NCBI RefSeq assembly: GCF_963259705.1
Contig: NC_081846.1
Span: forward strand, 57,565,205-57,629,204
DNA from: Myotis daubentonii
Lineage: Eukaryota > Chordata > Mammalia > Chiroptera > Vespertilionidae
DNA: 64,000 nt
Reading direction: 5' to 3'
Shown: positions 1 to 11,899 of the stretch, piece by piece
Layout of the letters: each line of letters begins with the position of its first letter
Position numbering within the stretch: position 1 is the first letter of the stretch
Notes under the pieces: generated by a model
The model's input: the letters and a program-made list of their open reading frames with translations, nothing else
What the model was told of the DNA's origin: nothing
Database searches by the model: none
Position numbers and translations under genes: made by a program

Positions 1-279
1 ACTGAACAGGGCCATGGCAAAGACCAACCATACTGGGATAGCATTTTGGTTGACCGTAGTGCAGTCAATGACTGTCAAAAGATGTCCGTGTGAGAAAGGC
101 ATTTTGAAAGATGGCAGAAAGACTTTTATCAGCTTGTAGATGAGCTATTAATATTGGACCTGACAACAAAACAAAAACAACTAAACAGAGTAATAAAAGG
201 AATAATTAAGCTGTAAGCCATATTCATGGTCAACTTCTTGCAATTCTATAGGACCAAGGCACCTGTTTTATTTTATTTA

Positions 280-888
280 TTAGAGGCCCGCTGCACAAAT
301 TCATGCACTAGTGGGGTCCCTTAGCCTGGCCTGTGCCCTCGCGCAATCCAGGACCTTTCGGGGGAAGTCAGAGAGCTGGTTTTGGCCTGATCCCCATAGG
401 CCAGGCTGAGGGACCCCATATAAGATCTTTGGTTAATCTCTTCCCGCCCTCCCTCCTCCTCCCTTCCCTCTGACATTCATCAGTCTGTTCCATGTTTCCA
501 TGCCTGTGGTTTCCACTCCTGCACTGAGCGTCTGCCCCCTGGTGGTCAGTGTGCATCATAGCTACCAGCTGGTGCATAAAATTTGTGCATGGGTAGGGTC
601 CCTAGGCCTGGCCGGTGATCAGGGCTGATCTGTGGGGCGACTGGCAAGGCAATCAGGGGGCCCCCACTGGCACTCGCTGAGGCTAGCTTGGTGCCACCTG
701 CTCGCCGGCCTTCCCCCTACCACCACTGCCAGTTGCCTCCCTTGGCTGGCCTGGGGCCTGTGGGCTGGAGGCAATTCCTGCATTGAGCATCTGTCCCCTG
801 GTGGTCAGTGTACATCATAGTGACCGGTTGTTCCACCAGTTGTTCTGCCATTTGGTCAATTTGCTTATTAGACTTTTATTATATAGGA
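280..888 (-). mobile_element. Helitron (HeliBat-type), non-autonomous, reverse orientation
   Basis: Read on the - strand the element begins TCCTATATAATAAAAG at 888 and ends in the CTRR form CTAA near 280. A degraded terminal palindrome (GTGCA..TGCAC-like) lies at about 291-310. It has no target duplication, as expected for Helitrons, which insert between A and T. Two copies of a CTGCCCCCTGGTGGTCA-like motif (532-548, and 791-807 with one change) lie inside. No Rep/helicase frame is present, so it is non-autonomous. Confidence 0.85.
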
Positions 889-1860
889 TAGAAGTACATT
901 TAGGAAGTATTTTTTAAGTACAGAGAATGATGTAAAAAATGCATTACTATTCACCTCCTAGCCTTGAAACTGTTAATATTTTCATCCTCCAGATTATTTT
1001 ACTCTACAGATAAAGCTGAAGTCCTCTTTTGAGGATGTACTCATTCTCATTGCCCTTCTTACCTCCTCAAAGGCAATCTCAACATGAATTTTATTTCTAT
1101 CTTTCTAGGACATCTATTATTGCTTTTCACATATTTTAATATGTAGCTTGTGAATTTAAACTTTTTCATGAATACTATCATATTGGATCATTCTGCAGCA
1201 TGTACTTCATTCAACCTTACATTTTTGAGATATACTTATATTAATAAACAGAGACCTAGTTCACGCCTTTTAACTGTTTGTTACACAGTGTTCCATTGTA
1301 GAACTAGGCTACCACCTATCCCTTCTCTTAGTGGCTGACATTTAAGTTTCTAAAGTTTTGTTCTTGCAGCCATGTTGTAGCAGCCACTGCATACATGTCC
1401 ACTGGGGCATATGTACACAGCTTTCTCTAGGGTACACTTCAGAGGGGAATTACTATGTTCTTGGATCTGTATGCTTTCCATTTCATAAGGTTTTTTATTT
1501 TTATTTTATAAGATATTATAACTTTTCTTCTTGACTTGTGCCAAGCTTATAAATGTAAACAGTGTCTCATGTTTTAAATTGGACTCCCCTGATCACTTGC
1601 AAGATTGAAAATCTCCTAATATTCATTGGGCAGTTTTCTTCATCTGTGACTTGCTTATCCATACTTTTTGTCCGTTTGTCTATTTTTTTCTTTGTTAATC
1701 TGTAAAAGTTCTTATAAATTCTGCATTTCTTTTCATTAGTTTTATGGGTTCCAGATGTTTTCTTCCATTGGTCACTTGCCTTTAAATTTTCTCTGTGGCA
1801 TCTGTAGTTTCACAGAAATTTAAAATGATCAAGTAATTGAAGTTACTAAGCTTTCCCTTT
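889..1860 (-). mobile_element. Degraded ancient L1 (L1M-type) fragment
   Basis: The text resembles the antisense 3' part of old mammalian L1. A 'catgaatactatcatattgg' stretch is followed by a 'gttccattgta' stretch near 1290, then 'ttgtccgtttgtct' and 'ggtcacttgcctt' near 1670-1780. No reading frame survives. The family assignment is from recall of the pattern and the borders are approximate. Confidence 0.45.
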
Positions 1861-2349
1861 TTAAGTTGTGCGCTCCTTTAGGAACTGTGACCTGGCAGTG
1901 AGAGCATCTCCACAGAGAGCTTTTATGTTTGCCTCCGGTCAGGGCCCCATGCCTTTCATTGGCCCGGGACCAGTTGGTATATTAACTTGAGACTTGGGAC
2001 CTGTACTGGGAGCTGGAATGGGTGCTGACTCAGCACAGATGCACAACCCCAGCCTGGGGTCTCCAGTTGACCCTTCACTTCACTTGTCACTTTCGTGGGG
2101 GATGGTCATAGTGTCTCTAGTTCCCATTTTGTGTATGGATGATGGATGGTCCCTGCATGACTTCTTGCTCTTTGTAAGCTTGGTTCTAGCTCCTGTGTGC
2201 ACAGGTCCTACAACTAATTCATATTCAAAGTCCTGACACCAAGTTCTCAGACCCATCTCCGGCCCCGTTTCCCCAAGAGTCCCTAGGCTTTGGCTTCCTC
2301 TCACTGCTCTGATTTTGAGTTCCATTTATTTTCAGCACTGGGACATTGG
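1861..2349. other. Unassigned intronic sequence
   Basis: I recognise no repeat family or exon here. It is moderately GC-rich compared with its flanks. Short open frames on both strands have no recognisable domain. Confidence 0.4.
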
Positions 2350-2452
2350 GGTGTGTGTGAGTGTGTGTGTATGTGTGAGTGTGTATGTGTGTCTGTGTGT
2401 GACTGTGTGTGTGTGTGTGTGAGTGTGTGTGTGTGAGTGTGTGTGTGAGTGT

Positions 2453-2509
<57 letters not shown>

Positions 2510-2637
2510 AGTGTGGTGTGTGTGAGTGTGTGAGTGTGTGTGTGAGTGTGTGTGTGTGAGTGTGTGTGAGTGTGTGTGTGAGTGTGTGTGTGAGTGTGTG
2601 TGTGAGTGTGTGTGTGTGTGAGTGTGAGTGTGTGTAT

Positions 2638-2679
<42 letters not shown>
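2350..2679. repeat. (GT)n microsatellite with GA interruptions
   Basis: About 330 bp of GT dinucleotides broken at irregular intervals by GTGA, with a pure (GT) run of about 38 bp at the 3' end (2641-2678). The His/Thr- and Val/Cys-rich open frames across it are low-complexity artefacts. Alternating purine-pyrimidine sequence of this kind can adopt Z-DNA. Confidence 0.97.
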
Positions 2680-4299
2680 ATGCAGTGTTGTGTTATAGTT
2701 TGTCCAAAATATGTGTTCAATGTAGGAAAGGAGATTTCCATCTTAACTCAGACATACCAGAGTTCTGGCTACCTTTATATACACTAACCAAAAATCCAGA
2801 ATCTATTTATTTTAGCTATATTATATGTTGGTGAGAAATTTTAGTGCTTCAATTTTAACACTAGCTTGGCAGAAAAACTCTCATAGGCAGTTTCACTGTC
2901 ATGAGACTGGTTGTTGTGTTAGCTAGGGCTGTTTCACCTGCCTGGCTCTCTCTTTTTTTAAGAGATCAGCAACTGAGATAGAGAAACTATGTGTAAAACC
3001 CCACTGCAGGGTTTATGAACAAGAGATATCTTTGTCCTAATTCTTCTTCCCAGTGTTTGTCTTTTATGGAATACTAATGTCTTTTTGTTGGAATAATATT
3101 GTATTTTTGTTGGAATAACATTTTGATTTGTATTCATTGTCAAAGTTTACCCTAGTAGGTGCCAATCTCCTTTCAAAATCTAACTTTAAGTTATTAGATC
3201 ACTCTTTTCTGAGTTTTAAAACTCTAGTTGAACATAATATTCACAGTTTTCCTGGTTTTATTCTAGACTCCAGCAAAGTTTTGATTTATAAGCTGTTAGG
3301 AGATAATGGTAATATTTCAGAAGCCTCTCTCCACTTTTGAAATTATTGCCTTGATAAAATCAAAAGATGATGCCTTTCTATAAACTATCCCTAGGAGCTA
3401 TTGTAAGAAACAAAATTACTGTGCTAGATGAACCTTAAAACACTTGATGTGTGATATTGGTCTCAGCATCACCTTTTCAGTAGACGTGGCTCTTTAGGTG
3501 GCTTGGGTAACATAAAGATTGCTCTGTATCACAGCATTTTAGGAGTTTGTTGCTGCATGATGCCCAAGTTTTATGGAATCCAAAGCAAGGGAAGTTTCAG
3601 CCTTGCTCCCAAAATGAAGATTTCAACCAAGGCTCACCTAAAAAAGAGACTTGTCCCTTCCTTTGTCAGGCATACCACAAGTCTCCCCCAAATTTAGCCA
3701 ACTCCTAATTCAGCATTGAAACCCACCACATTGTATGACTGAGGGATGGGGAGCATTATCAGCAAAGTCAGAAAAACTCCACAGCCATGTGGCCTTCAGC
3801 CTTACCTCAGAGATGTTTCGGGGGGGGGGGGGGGGACCTATCATTTTGCAATCTCTTAGTTTTAAGTGACATCGCACCAATAAATACCAAGAGACCCAGG
3901 CTCCAGTAGAACCTTGGCACTTGGGTGCTCCCCCTTGTCTTCAGGTGACCTGGCAAATACTCAGAATTATATTCGTCCTGCAGACAGATAACCAGGGAAG
4001 AGGAGGAGTCTAAAACAAAAGAGGGCAGGCTATCATAAACAGAATGCAGTGCTGCTTCATAGAAGATTCAAGAAACTCTGTGCTTGAATCCACAGTACCT
4101 TCCAATTCAGATCAAAATTGGAATCTCTGGGTTCTTATGAGAGCAGTTCATTATAAAAATCTCTTCTCCAGTATTTCTTAATCTAATAATATACTGATCT
4201 AAAAAGCTAAAAGTGGGGGAAAGAGGGGGGCAAAGGTCAACACAGGAGAATGATAAAAAACTAAATTCCCAGACTTTAAACTCTGCTTCTTTGGGATTA
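2680..4299. other. Intronic sequence, mostly unassigned; contains a G16 run
   Basis: No exon or clear repeat is visible. A 16-base poly-G run lies at 3820-3835. The remainder is AT-rich with no long open frame. Confidence 0.4.
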
Positions 4300-5269
4300 T
4301 CCTATCTAATAAAAGAGAAAAATGGTAATTGGCGTACGACGATACCCTTTTCATTGGCTAATCAGGGCTATATGCAAATTAACTGCCAACTAAGATTGGC
4401 AGTTAACTGCCAACAAGATGGCGGTTAATTTGCATATGTAGGCACAATGCAGGGAGGTGAAAGGGAAAGCAAGAAGAAGCCCCCTGCCCCCCAGCCATGA
4501 TCGGAGAATCAGGCGCCTTTTCCACCCTGGCCAGTGATAGCAGGAAGTAGGGGTGGAGCCAGCGATGGGAGCTGGGCACGGTCGAAGCTGGCAGTCCCAG
4601 GAGCTAGGGGTCCCTTGCCTGGGCCTAAAGCAAAGCCCGTGATCGTGGGGCCGCTGCCACTGCGGGTCCCTGCTGCCCGGGCCGGACGCCTAGGCCAGAG
4701 GTGTTAGGCCTGAGCAGGGGCGGAGCCTGCAACCGCGGGGAGCTGGGGGTCCCCTGCCCAGGCCTGACACCTCTGCCGGAGGCCTCAGGCCTGGTCAAGG
4801 GGCCGATCCGGTGATTGGTGATCGGAGGGTGATGAGGGTCAACTCCTCTGGCCGAGGCATCAGGCCTGGGCGGGGGGCTGAGCCGGGGATTGGGGGGATA
4901 TAATGGTCCCCTTGCCCAGGCCGGAAGCCTGGTTCAGAGGCGTCAGGCTTGGGCGGGGGGTGGAGCAAGCGATCAGAGGGAGATGGGGGTCCCCTGCCCA
5001 GGCATGATTCCTGGGCCAGAGGCCTCAGGCCTGGGCAGGGGCCAGAGCCAGTGATCAGGGGGAGATGGGGGTCCCCTGTCCAAGCCTGACACCTCTGGTG
5101 GAGGCGTCAGGCCTGGGCAAGGGGCTGATCAGGCGATCGGAGGGTGATGGGGGTCTACGCCTGAGGGCTCCCAGTATGTGAGAGGGGGCAGGCTGGGCTG
5201 AGGAACACTCCCCCCCCCCCCCCCACACACACACACCCAGTGCACGAATTTCGTGCACCGGGCCCCTAG
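4300..5269 (+). mobile_element. Helitron (HeliBat-type) with internal minisatellite
   Basis: The 5' end TCCTATCTAATAAAAG starts at 4300. The 3' end has the 19-nt palindrome GTGCACGAATTTCGTGCAC at 5240-5258 and finishes in CTAG at 5266-5269. The 970-bp body is GC-rich against an AT-rich intron. It contains about six diverged copies of a roughly 79-bp unit (about 4681-5155) and a C15 run (5210-5224). No Rep/helicase coding sequence is present. The next base is T, fitting A/T target insertion. Confidence 0.93.
4681..5155 (+). repeat. About 79-bp tandem repeat inside a Helitron
   Basis: Each unit contains 'gggtcccctgcccaggcc', then a 'gacacctctggcc' block, then 'gaggcgtcaggcctgggc' and 'gatcagaggg'. 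About six copies are visible, each diverged. Expansion of internal units is common in Helitrons. Confidence 0.7.
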
Positions 5270-5284
5270 TTGATATATAAAGGG

Positions 5285-6135
5285 CCAATGAATAACTCCT
5301 GTAATAGGCAGGCTTCTAAGATGGGCCCCGAGATTTCCTGCTCCTGGGAGATGCATGCCCTGTATAACTGCCAAGGCGGTAAATGCCATGGATTAGGTTA
5401 TATTGTACGACACAGACCACCTTGGCAAAGGGGGAGATTACCTGGGTGGGCTTGACCTCATCATGAGTCCTTTAAAAGCAAAGAGTTTTCTTTGGTTGCT
5501 CACAGGAGGGGTAGTCAGAGATTTGAAACACGACAAGAACATAACTCACATTTGTGGCTTAAAGAATGAGGAGATAGATCACATGGCAAGAAATGGGAGG
5601 AGGGGCTTCTAGGGGCTGAGGGTGACCATGGCTGACAGCCAGAAAGGAAGTGAGAACCTATCACCTATACTGTAATTCTATAACCATAAGGAGCTGAATT
5701 CTGCCAAAAGCAAGAATGAGCATATTTTTCTCTAAAGCATCCAGATGAGAACTCAGTTTTGTCAACACCTTGATTTCAGCCTTGTGACATGAGCAGAGAG
5801 CCCAGCCACACCATAGTGAACTTTGACTTATAGGATTCTGAGCTAATAAATGAGTGTTGTTTTAAGCTGCTAAATATGTGGTAATTTGTTACACAGCAAT
5901 TAAAAAATTAACACAGGTTTTAGTATCTACATGTAAAGTGCTGCCAAAACAAATTTAGAAACATGTGGAAGTGGCTTTGGAATTGGGGTCTGGGGAGATG
6001 CTGGAAGAATCTGAGGAGCATGGTTGAAACAAGACTAGAACGCCTTGAACAGACTGCTAATACAAACGGTAGAGATGTGGCTGGTGAGGGCTCAGAAAAA
6101 TTCAGTGACTATATTATTGGAAACTAGGGATAGGA
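5285..6135 (+). mobile_element. MaLR-type LTR with start of internal region (degraded)
   Basis: The region contains 'aataggcaggcttctaagatg' near its start. Near its 3' end it has the typical MaLR 'taagctgctaaatatgtggtaatttgttacacagcaat'-like terminus (about 5855-5905). It continues into an internal start resembling 'gaagtggctttggaattggg' (about 5967-5987). This matches the ERVL-MaLR layout (LTR about 5285-5915, internal about 5916-6135). No coding capacity is left. The 5' edge abuts the Helitron end, so the LTR may be truncated by it. Confidence 0.6.
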
Positions 6136-6229
6136 AGATCACAGTAATGTGGTGGGAGAGGAAGTCTAGGGAAATTCTGTCCTGGGGGTAGGTGGAGAAC
6201 TCTCCTAAGTAGTGAACTCCATGTGTGAT

Positions 6230-6450
6230 GAACTGAAAACAAATTCTAAAGTGTGTGTACCTTCTAGGTGATCTTAATCTATCCAACATAATTTATGTGC
6301 CATTAGTATGCTGACTAATACTAATTAATATCTCCTGACTAGACTTCTCTCTTGAACTGCAGACTCACATATCTCACTGCTTCAAATCTGATATGCCCCA
6401 AATGTATTCCTGTTTTAACTTCCAAACCTACTCTAGAGTTAAGAGATTGT
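6230..6450 (+). mobile_element. L2 fragment
   Basis: The block containing 'gtgatcttaatctatccaacataattt' and 'gacttctctcttgaactgcagactcacatat' is closely similar to the L2 segment at 12520-12640 in this window. Both match the end of the L2 coding region. No frame is intact. Confidence 0.65.
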
Positions 6451-8246
6451 TGCCGACAGCATGGGATGGAGAAAAGGCTGAGTGTGCTAATATAAATCCC
6501 TTTGTTAAAACCTCAAAAAGATGAAAAGATTAGAGTATTCAGTCACATGAAAGATCCTTCCAGGAAATTAAGGATGTTTCTTACAGATCTTCTCACACTA
6601 GAAGGCCTTTAGGATGTTTAAGGACAATCTTTTCTTGGCCACCTCAACAGGAAGCCAAAAGAGAGAAGGGATTATCTCAAAAATACCTGTGGATGTGGCG
6701 TTTGTCTAATGGAGTGAATCCCCATAAATCCACAATAGCTCATTCGGTTCTTGAGAAAATTTTATTAGAAACACTGATTTCTGCTAAGATTAAAATTTGT
6801 TGTCTAAAACATTGCCAGCTTGGACTGAAAGGAACTGAAAAAGTATGAAGTGAAAGGAGGCTCATGGACCCCCCCCCCCCCAATTCTATTGGCAGGAAGC
6901 AGACTACATTCCTAATACTTCCAGCCCCAAATGAAACCTAGCCATCCAGGCTTGGGAAAAGTTTCCCTTCCCCCCTCACCACCTTACACATAGAATAGTT
7001 TGTCAGCTCCTAATAAGGCATATTGACAGTAAGACTGTGTATACTCCCAAAGGCATCACTAACGATCCAAATAGGATGATCATTCATTCATTAGTCCACT
7101 TATTCAATAAGTATGCGCCAAGTGCCTTTAATATAACACACAGTGCACCCAGTCCTCCATGCAATTGTAAGGTCACTCTACTCAAACAGAAATTGCCCCT
7201 TTTCTGGTATCTTTTTAAAGGGATGTGTTTGCCTGTTCTGCCACAAAGATAATATGCAATTCTTGGTTAGGTCAGTAGATGCTCTTACTATTAATACAGA
7301 AGGATTTCTTTTAGCTTCAAACTTTATAAGTAGAACAAAAGGGTTAATAGAGAAAAACTAAAAATATAAAATGGATTGAACTATATGGAGTTTGCAATTA
7401 GTTAAATTAAGCATAACCACATTCAGTAAATAAAATATACCTGCACATATACAAGTGCAAATGCATACTAGTATATCTGTGTATGTACACTTACACCCAT
7501 AATTATTGTGTGACTCTCCTGCCCCTCTCAGTGGGACTGATGAAGACCTGAGCTTGAGGAGGATAGCATGGAAACTTTGCCCTCAGTCATTCATGCCTGG
7601 CCCTCCTCCTCTCTTATTTCTTAGTCTTATATCATTAAACTATATTTTGGCCATCTATACTCACACCGGCCCATGCTGGTCTGATGGCTTCCTAGTGTGA
7701 ATGCTCCTATGCCAATAAAGGTCATTAGTTTTGCCACATTTGATCAAAGTTTAGGACTTAGAGTATAAATTTTTTGCACTGATTCCAATAAGGTTCATCA
7801 TCTCTCTTTTTACTAATTTTTTTTCTTTTTGCTTGGGCCTTTAATTGCTATTGTGTGCATTTGTGCAACATAGGAGCTGCAGGATATGAAACTGTCCTCT
7901 GCAATTTCCTTCAAATACTTGTGATGAATTGGCTTTCATTTCCAGTGATGAATGCCTTGCTGTTGCAGAGGGAGGGTGCATAGATCTTGGGGACTTAGTG
8001 GGAGAAAGGACCTTTATAATCAGAACTCTGCTTGGAAAGCATCCCTGGCAGAAAGGTCCCTCAGAAGTTGGACCTTCTGGTTCAGATCACGGTCTGTTTC
8101 CTCCAACTCCTTTTCCCTCATACTGCTCCTTCTCAACCTTGAGTAAAGTAAAAGGGTGTGTGTGTGTGAGAGAGAGAAGGGGCGGGGGGAGATATCTAAC
8201 TGGAACCCATTTAGACTAACACAATCCAAGGTATAAATATTGTTTA
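6451..8246. other. Intronic sequence, mostly unassigned
   Basis: No exon is supported. A C13 run lies at 6869-6881. A short L2-like patch ('attcattcattagtccacttattca') lies near 7080-7110. The short open frames have no recognisable domains. Confidence 0.4.
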
Positions 8247-8719
8247 TCCTATATAATAAAGAGGTAATATGCAAATTGACCATCACATCCTTGCACAAGA
8301 TGGCTGCCCCCATGTGGTCACAAGATGGCCACCACAAGATGACCAGTAGGGGAGGCCAGTTGTAGGCAATCGGGCCAGCAGGGGAGGGCAGTTAGGGGCA
8401 ACCAGGCTGGCAGGGGAGGGCAGTTGGGGGCAACCAGGCTTGCAGGGGAGCAGGTAGGCATCGATCAGGCTGTTAGGGGAGTGGTTAGGGCGTGATCAGG
8501 TTGGCAGGCAGAAGTGGTTAGGTGCAATAAGGCAGGCAGGCAGGTGAGCAGTTGGGAGCCAGCAGTCCTGGATTGTGAGAGGGATGTCTGACTGCTGGTT
8601 TTGGGCCTAAGCTGGCAGTTGGATTACCCCCAAGGGGTCCCAGATTGGAGAGGATGCAGGCTGGGCTGAGGGACACCCCCCCGCCCACAGTGCACGAATT
8701 TCGTGCAACAGGCCCCTAG
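8247..8719 (+). mobile_element. Helitron (HeliBat-type), non-autonomous
   Basis: It starts TCCTATATAATAAAGAGG at 8247 and ends CTAG at 8716-8719. The terminal palindrome GTGCACGAATTTCGTGCA lies at 8690-8707. It is 473 bp long. The middle holds repeated 'ggcaggggagggcagttgggggcaaccaggc' units (about 8360-8460), similar to the 34-bp tandem units at 26007-26190. The next base is T. Confidence 0.93.
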
Positions 8720-9598
8720 TATAATATATCACTGGGGACCAACTGAACTGTGAACACAAAAACACTGTGGCAGTACTTAGTAATGCAGTCACATACAGAT
8801 GATCTAAAATTGGCTTACAGCACTTTTTTACATTTTCATATAATGGAGAATATTGAATATAAGAATTCTCATAGACTCCTTGGACCCAGAAAACATGTCT
8901 TTGACCCTTTATGAACAGTTTGACCTTTGCTCTAACATTCACCCACCCAAATCTCTCACTGTAAGAATCCCTTTTGCAAAGGAACCACCTGCCATTGGAG
9001 TGCACTATCCCCATCTGGCTGAGGACCAATCTGTTGAATTGCTTCTTACCCTCAGTTTTGAGGTTCTCTCAATTACTAACTCCTAGAAATGTGATCTTGT
9101 AGTCAAAGTTTAATAGGGTGGTTTTCTTTTAATTATTGGTCTTTTTGGGGTATCTGATTAAATATTCCAAACATGGGAGCTATGAAACCTAATGGGTAAA
9201 TTAACTATCAGAATTTTATAATGATCCAAATCAGAAGATAGTGTATGTTTTATGTAGAAATGATTCCAAAAACAAACTGTGGGTTCATACTTTATTTTCT
9301 GAATATTTAATATCAGTCATCTGATTAATATTATATGAGTAAAGAAATTAGTTTATTATGTGAGGTTTAATTATCCAAGAGATCATATAATTTTTAAATA
9401 TTCATAATTTTCTTGTTTTGCTATTAAAATTTGGAAATGAATATGAATATAAGCTTATTAACTGATTCTAACCTTCCCATATGAGACTGAACACAGGGTC
9501 AGCTCTCAGTATTGAGTCAGTAAGTGGCAGAAAGGCAGATGGTAGTCCAAGAAGCTCACTTTTCTGGTTTCAACTGTCTTTTAAAAGTGTAATTTCCA
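8720..9598. other. Unassigned intronic sequence
   Basis: AT-rich, no repeat family recognised, and no exon with matched splice borders. Confidence 0.4.
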
Positions 9599-9863
9599 CC
9601 CAGCCAGTGTAGTTCAGTGGTTGAGCATCAAACCCTGAACCAGGAGGTCACGGTTTGATTCCAGTCAGGGCACATGCCCTGGTTGCAGGCTCGATCCCCA
9701 GGAGGAGGCATGCAGGAGGCAGCCAATTGATGATTTTCTGTCTTTTAGCTCTACTCTAACTGAACTGCAAGAAACCAGATCATTATAGTTTGATAGATTT
9801 TCTATTTCTCTCTCCTTCTTCCTTCCTCTCTTTGAAATCAATAAAAACATATTTTTTTAAAAA
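9599..9863 (+). mobile_element. VES SINE (tRNA-derived) with a foreign insertion
   Basis: The tRNA-like head has an A-box-like 'agttcagtggttgagcat' and B-box-like 'ggtttgattccagtcagg'. The body 'gggcacatgccctggttgcaggctcgatccc' follows, then the 'aggaggcagccaattgatgat' segment. The tail is a pyrimidine-rich stretch and 'gaaatcaataaaaac'. About 45 bp (around 9748-9792) do not belong to the VES pattern and resemble 11640-11686. Confidence 0.9.
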
Positions 9864-9931
9864 GTGAAATTTCAATTGGAACTTTTTTTATGAAGTAGAA
9901 AAACTGGTGACAGGACAGTTTTTTGTTTGAT

Positions 9932-10179
9932 TGTTCTTTCTTTTTCTTTTTTTTAAATATATTTTATTGATTTTTTACAGAAAGGAAGGGAGAGGATAGA
10001 GAGCTAGAAACATCGATGAGAGAAAAACATCGATCAGCCGCCTCCTGCACATCTCCTACTGGGGATGTGCCCGCAACCACGGTACATGCCATTGACTGGA
10101 ATCGAACCTGGAACCTTTCAGTCCGCAGGCCGATGCTCTATCCACTGAGCCAAACCGGTTAGGGCTGTTCTTTCTTTTT
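9932..10179 (-). mobile_element. VES SINE with 14-bp target duplication
   Basis: The SINE occupies 9946-10165 in reverse orientation: A-tail side 'taaatatattttattg', a purine-rich stretch, 'catcgatcagccgcctcctgcac', and the tRNA-like end 'cactgagccaaaccggttagggc'. It is flanked by direct repeats TGTTCTTTCTTTTT at 9932-9945 and 10166-10179. Confidence 0.95.
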
Positions 10180-10985
10180 AAAATTAAGTTTATTGGTCAA
10201 TAAGATCGTATATGTTTTGAGTGTACATTTCTATGACACATGATCTGTGTATTACATTGTGTGCCCACCACCCATAGTCAAATCTTCTCTTGTGACCATA
10301 TACTTGGCTCCCTTTACCCTTTACTGTCCCCCTTTACTGTTGTCTGTATCTATGAGGTTCAGTTTTATGTCCCTCATATGAGTGAAATCATATGGTTCTT
10401 AGCTTTTTCTGACTGACTTATTTCGCTTACCATGATATTCTCAAGGTCCATCCATGTTTTGCAAATGGCAGCATTTCATCTTTTCTTATGGGTGAATAGT
10501 AATCCATAGTATATATGTACCGCAACTTCCTTATCCAATCTTCTATCAAAGGATGCTTTGGTTGTCTCCGTGTTTTGGCCACTATGAATAAAGCTGCAAA
10601 GAACAAAGGGGTACCTATATCTTTGCAATTAAATGTTTTTGAGTTTTTCAGGTAGAAACCCTGAAAAGGGATCGCTGGGTCATATGGAACTCTGTTTGCA
10701 ATTTTTTGAGGAAGTGTCATACTGTTTTCCATAGTGGCTGTACCAGTTTACATCCCCACCAGCAGTGAATGAGGGTTCTTTTTCTCCACAATTTCTCCAG
10801 AACTTGTTATTACTTATGTTGTGGATAATAGCCATTCTAACAGGTGTGAGATGGTATCTCATTGTAGTTTTGATTTCTATTTCTCTAAAAGCTAGTGAGG
10901 TTGAACATCTTTTCATATATCTGCCATTTGTATGTCTTCTTGGGAGAGTTGTTTTTTCAGTTAAAAAAGTCAGATGGAGGGGGAA
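10180..10985 (-). mobile_element. LINE-1 fragment: ORF2 C-terminus and 3' UTR
   Basis: The - strand encodes, in two overlapping frames, the C-terminal end of the L1 ORF2 protein. The upstream part (10680-11003 frame) contains [14 protein letters not shown] and [12 protein letters not shown] motifs. The downstream part (10427-10732 frame) contains [23 protein letters not shown] and YIYTMDYYSPIRKDE, all hallmarks of mammalian L1 ORF2 after the reverse transcriptase. A frameshift separates the two. The 3' UTR runs to about 10180, where the VES target duplication lies. The element is 5'-truncated and inactive. Confidence 0.93.
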
Positions 10986-11129
10986 AAACCTCTGGATGAT
11001 CAAGAGCTATATACACAGTATATTTGTTTTCCTGTAAAATATTTCCCAATAGACAGTTTTAGAAGAAGAGTCTTAAAAATTAACTCCAGGTGTCAATTTT
11101 GGGTTCTATTTTCTGGGTAGAAATTCATT
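10986..11129. other. Unassigned intronic sequence
   Basis: Short spacer between the L1 fragment and a MIR; nothing recognised. Confidence 0.4.
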
Positions 11130-11360
11130 ATCTATGGTGATTTAATTTTACAGAGTGCTTGCTATGTGCACTGCTCTCTGTTCATTTTATCTTCTTAACT
11201 ACCCGAAGGGGTTTGTACTAGCATGATCTTCATTTTATAAATGAAGAAACAGAGATACAAAGAATGTACATAAGTTTCCCAAAGTAATAGTCGTCTATCC
11301 ATTAAGAGGTGCAGTTAGGATTTGAACTCAGGAGGGCTAACTCTGTAGTTCATGATTTTA
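11130..11360 (-). mobile_element. MIR SINE
   Basis: In reverse orientation it has 'ttttataaatgaagaaacagagatacaaag', then 'gcagttaggatttgaactcagg'. This is the MIR core and the tRNA-derived B-box region. It is strongly diverged. Confidence 0.75.
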
Positions 11361-11899
11361 AATGCTGTCCATCATTATAATTGCTGTTAAGTTTATGTAT
11401 TAAGTTTATGATTAATCAATTTTGAGAAATCTTGGTTTCAAACTATTTGCTTTAGGGTCATTTTTATGGCTGCAGTCCTGTCCTACTTTACCCAGAGCTG
11501 TTAGTATACAGGTATTGATACTTTTAACTCTGTAATAGTCTGCTTACGAGGAGTATTTCTTTTATGTTCTATAGGTGCACAGTTTCACTGTGTTTGTCTT
11601 CTTACTCTTAATATTCTCTAGGGATTTCTCTCCTTGGGTTAATGAACCACTCTAAACTGCAAGAAGACGGATCATTATAGTTTGATCACAATTGAAGCAT
11701 AAATTACAACCTTGTGTTATGGATAGATTAAAAAACACTTTCATTGCCTCCTTAGTGCTGTTCTTTGGTTAAGTTGTAGACTGAAGAAAATAGTAATGAT
11801 TTTGATGTGATTTTTTTTTTTACCTATCAATATCTTACTTTACAAGAAAATAATTTTCATAGTCTTGCAATATCACATGTACCAACCTATCAGAATCTG
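11361..11899. other. Unassigned intronic sequence
   Basis: AT-rich with no exon or repeat recognised. It contains the short segment 11640-11686 that resembles the insertion in the VES SINE at 9599-9863. Confidence 0.4.

Noticed and set aside
2301..2741. His/Thr-rich open frame on the - strand
   Set aside because: It is the translation of the (GT)n microsatellite.
280..5269. Captured host gene fragments inside Helitrons
   Set aside because: Helitrons often capture exons, so I looked, but the interiors here are low-complexity GC-rich or tandem units with no recognisable coding similarity.
9599..10165. tRNA-like A and B boxes
   Set aside because: They belong to VES SINE heads; no cloverleaf with proper acceptor pairing and tRNA length was seen.
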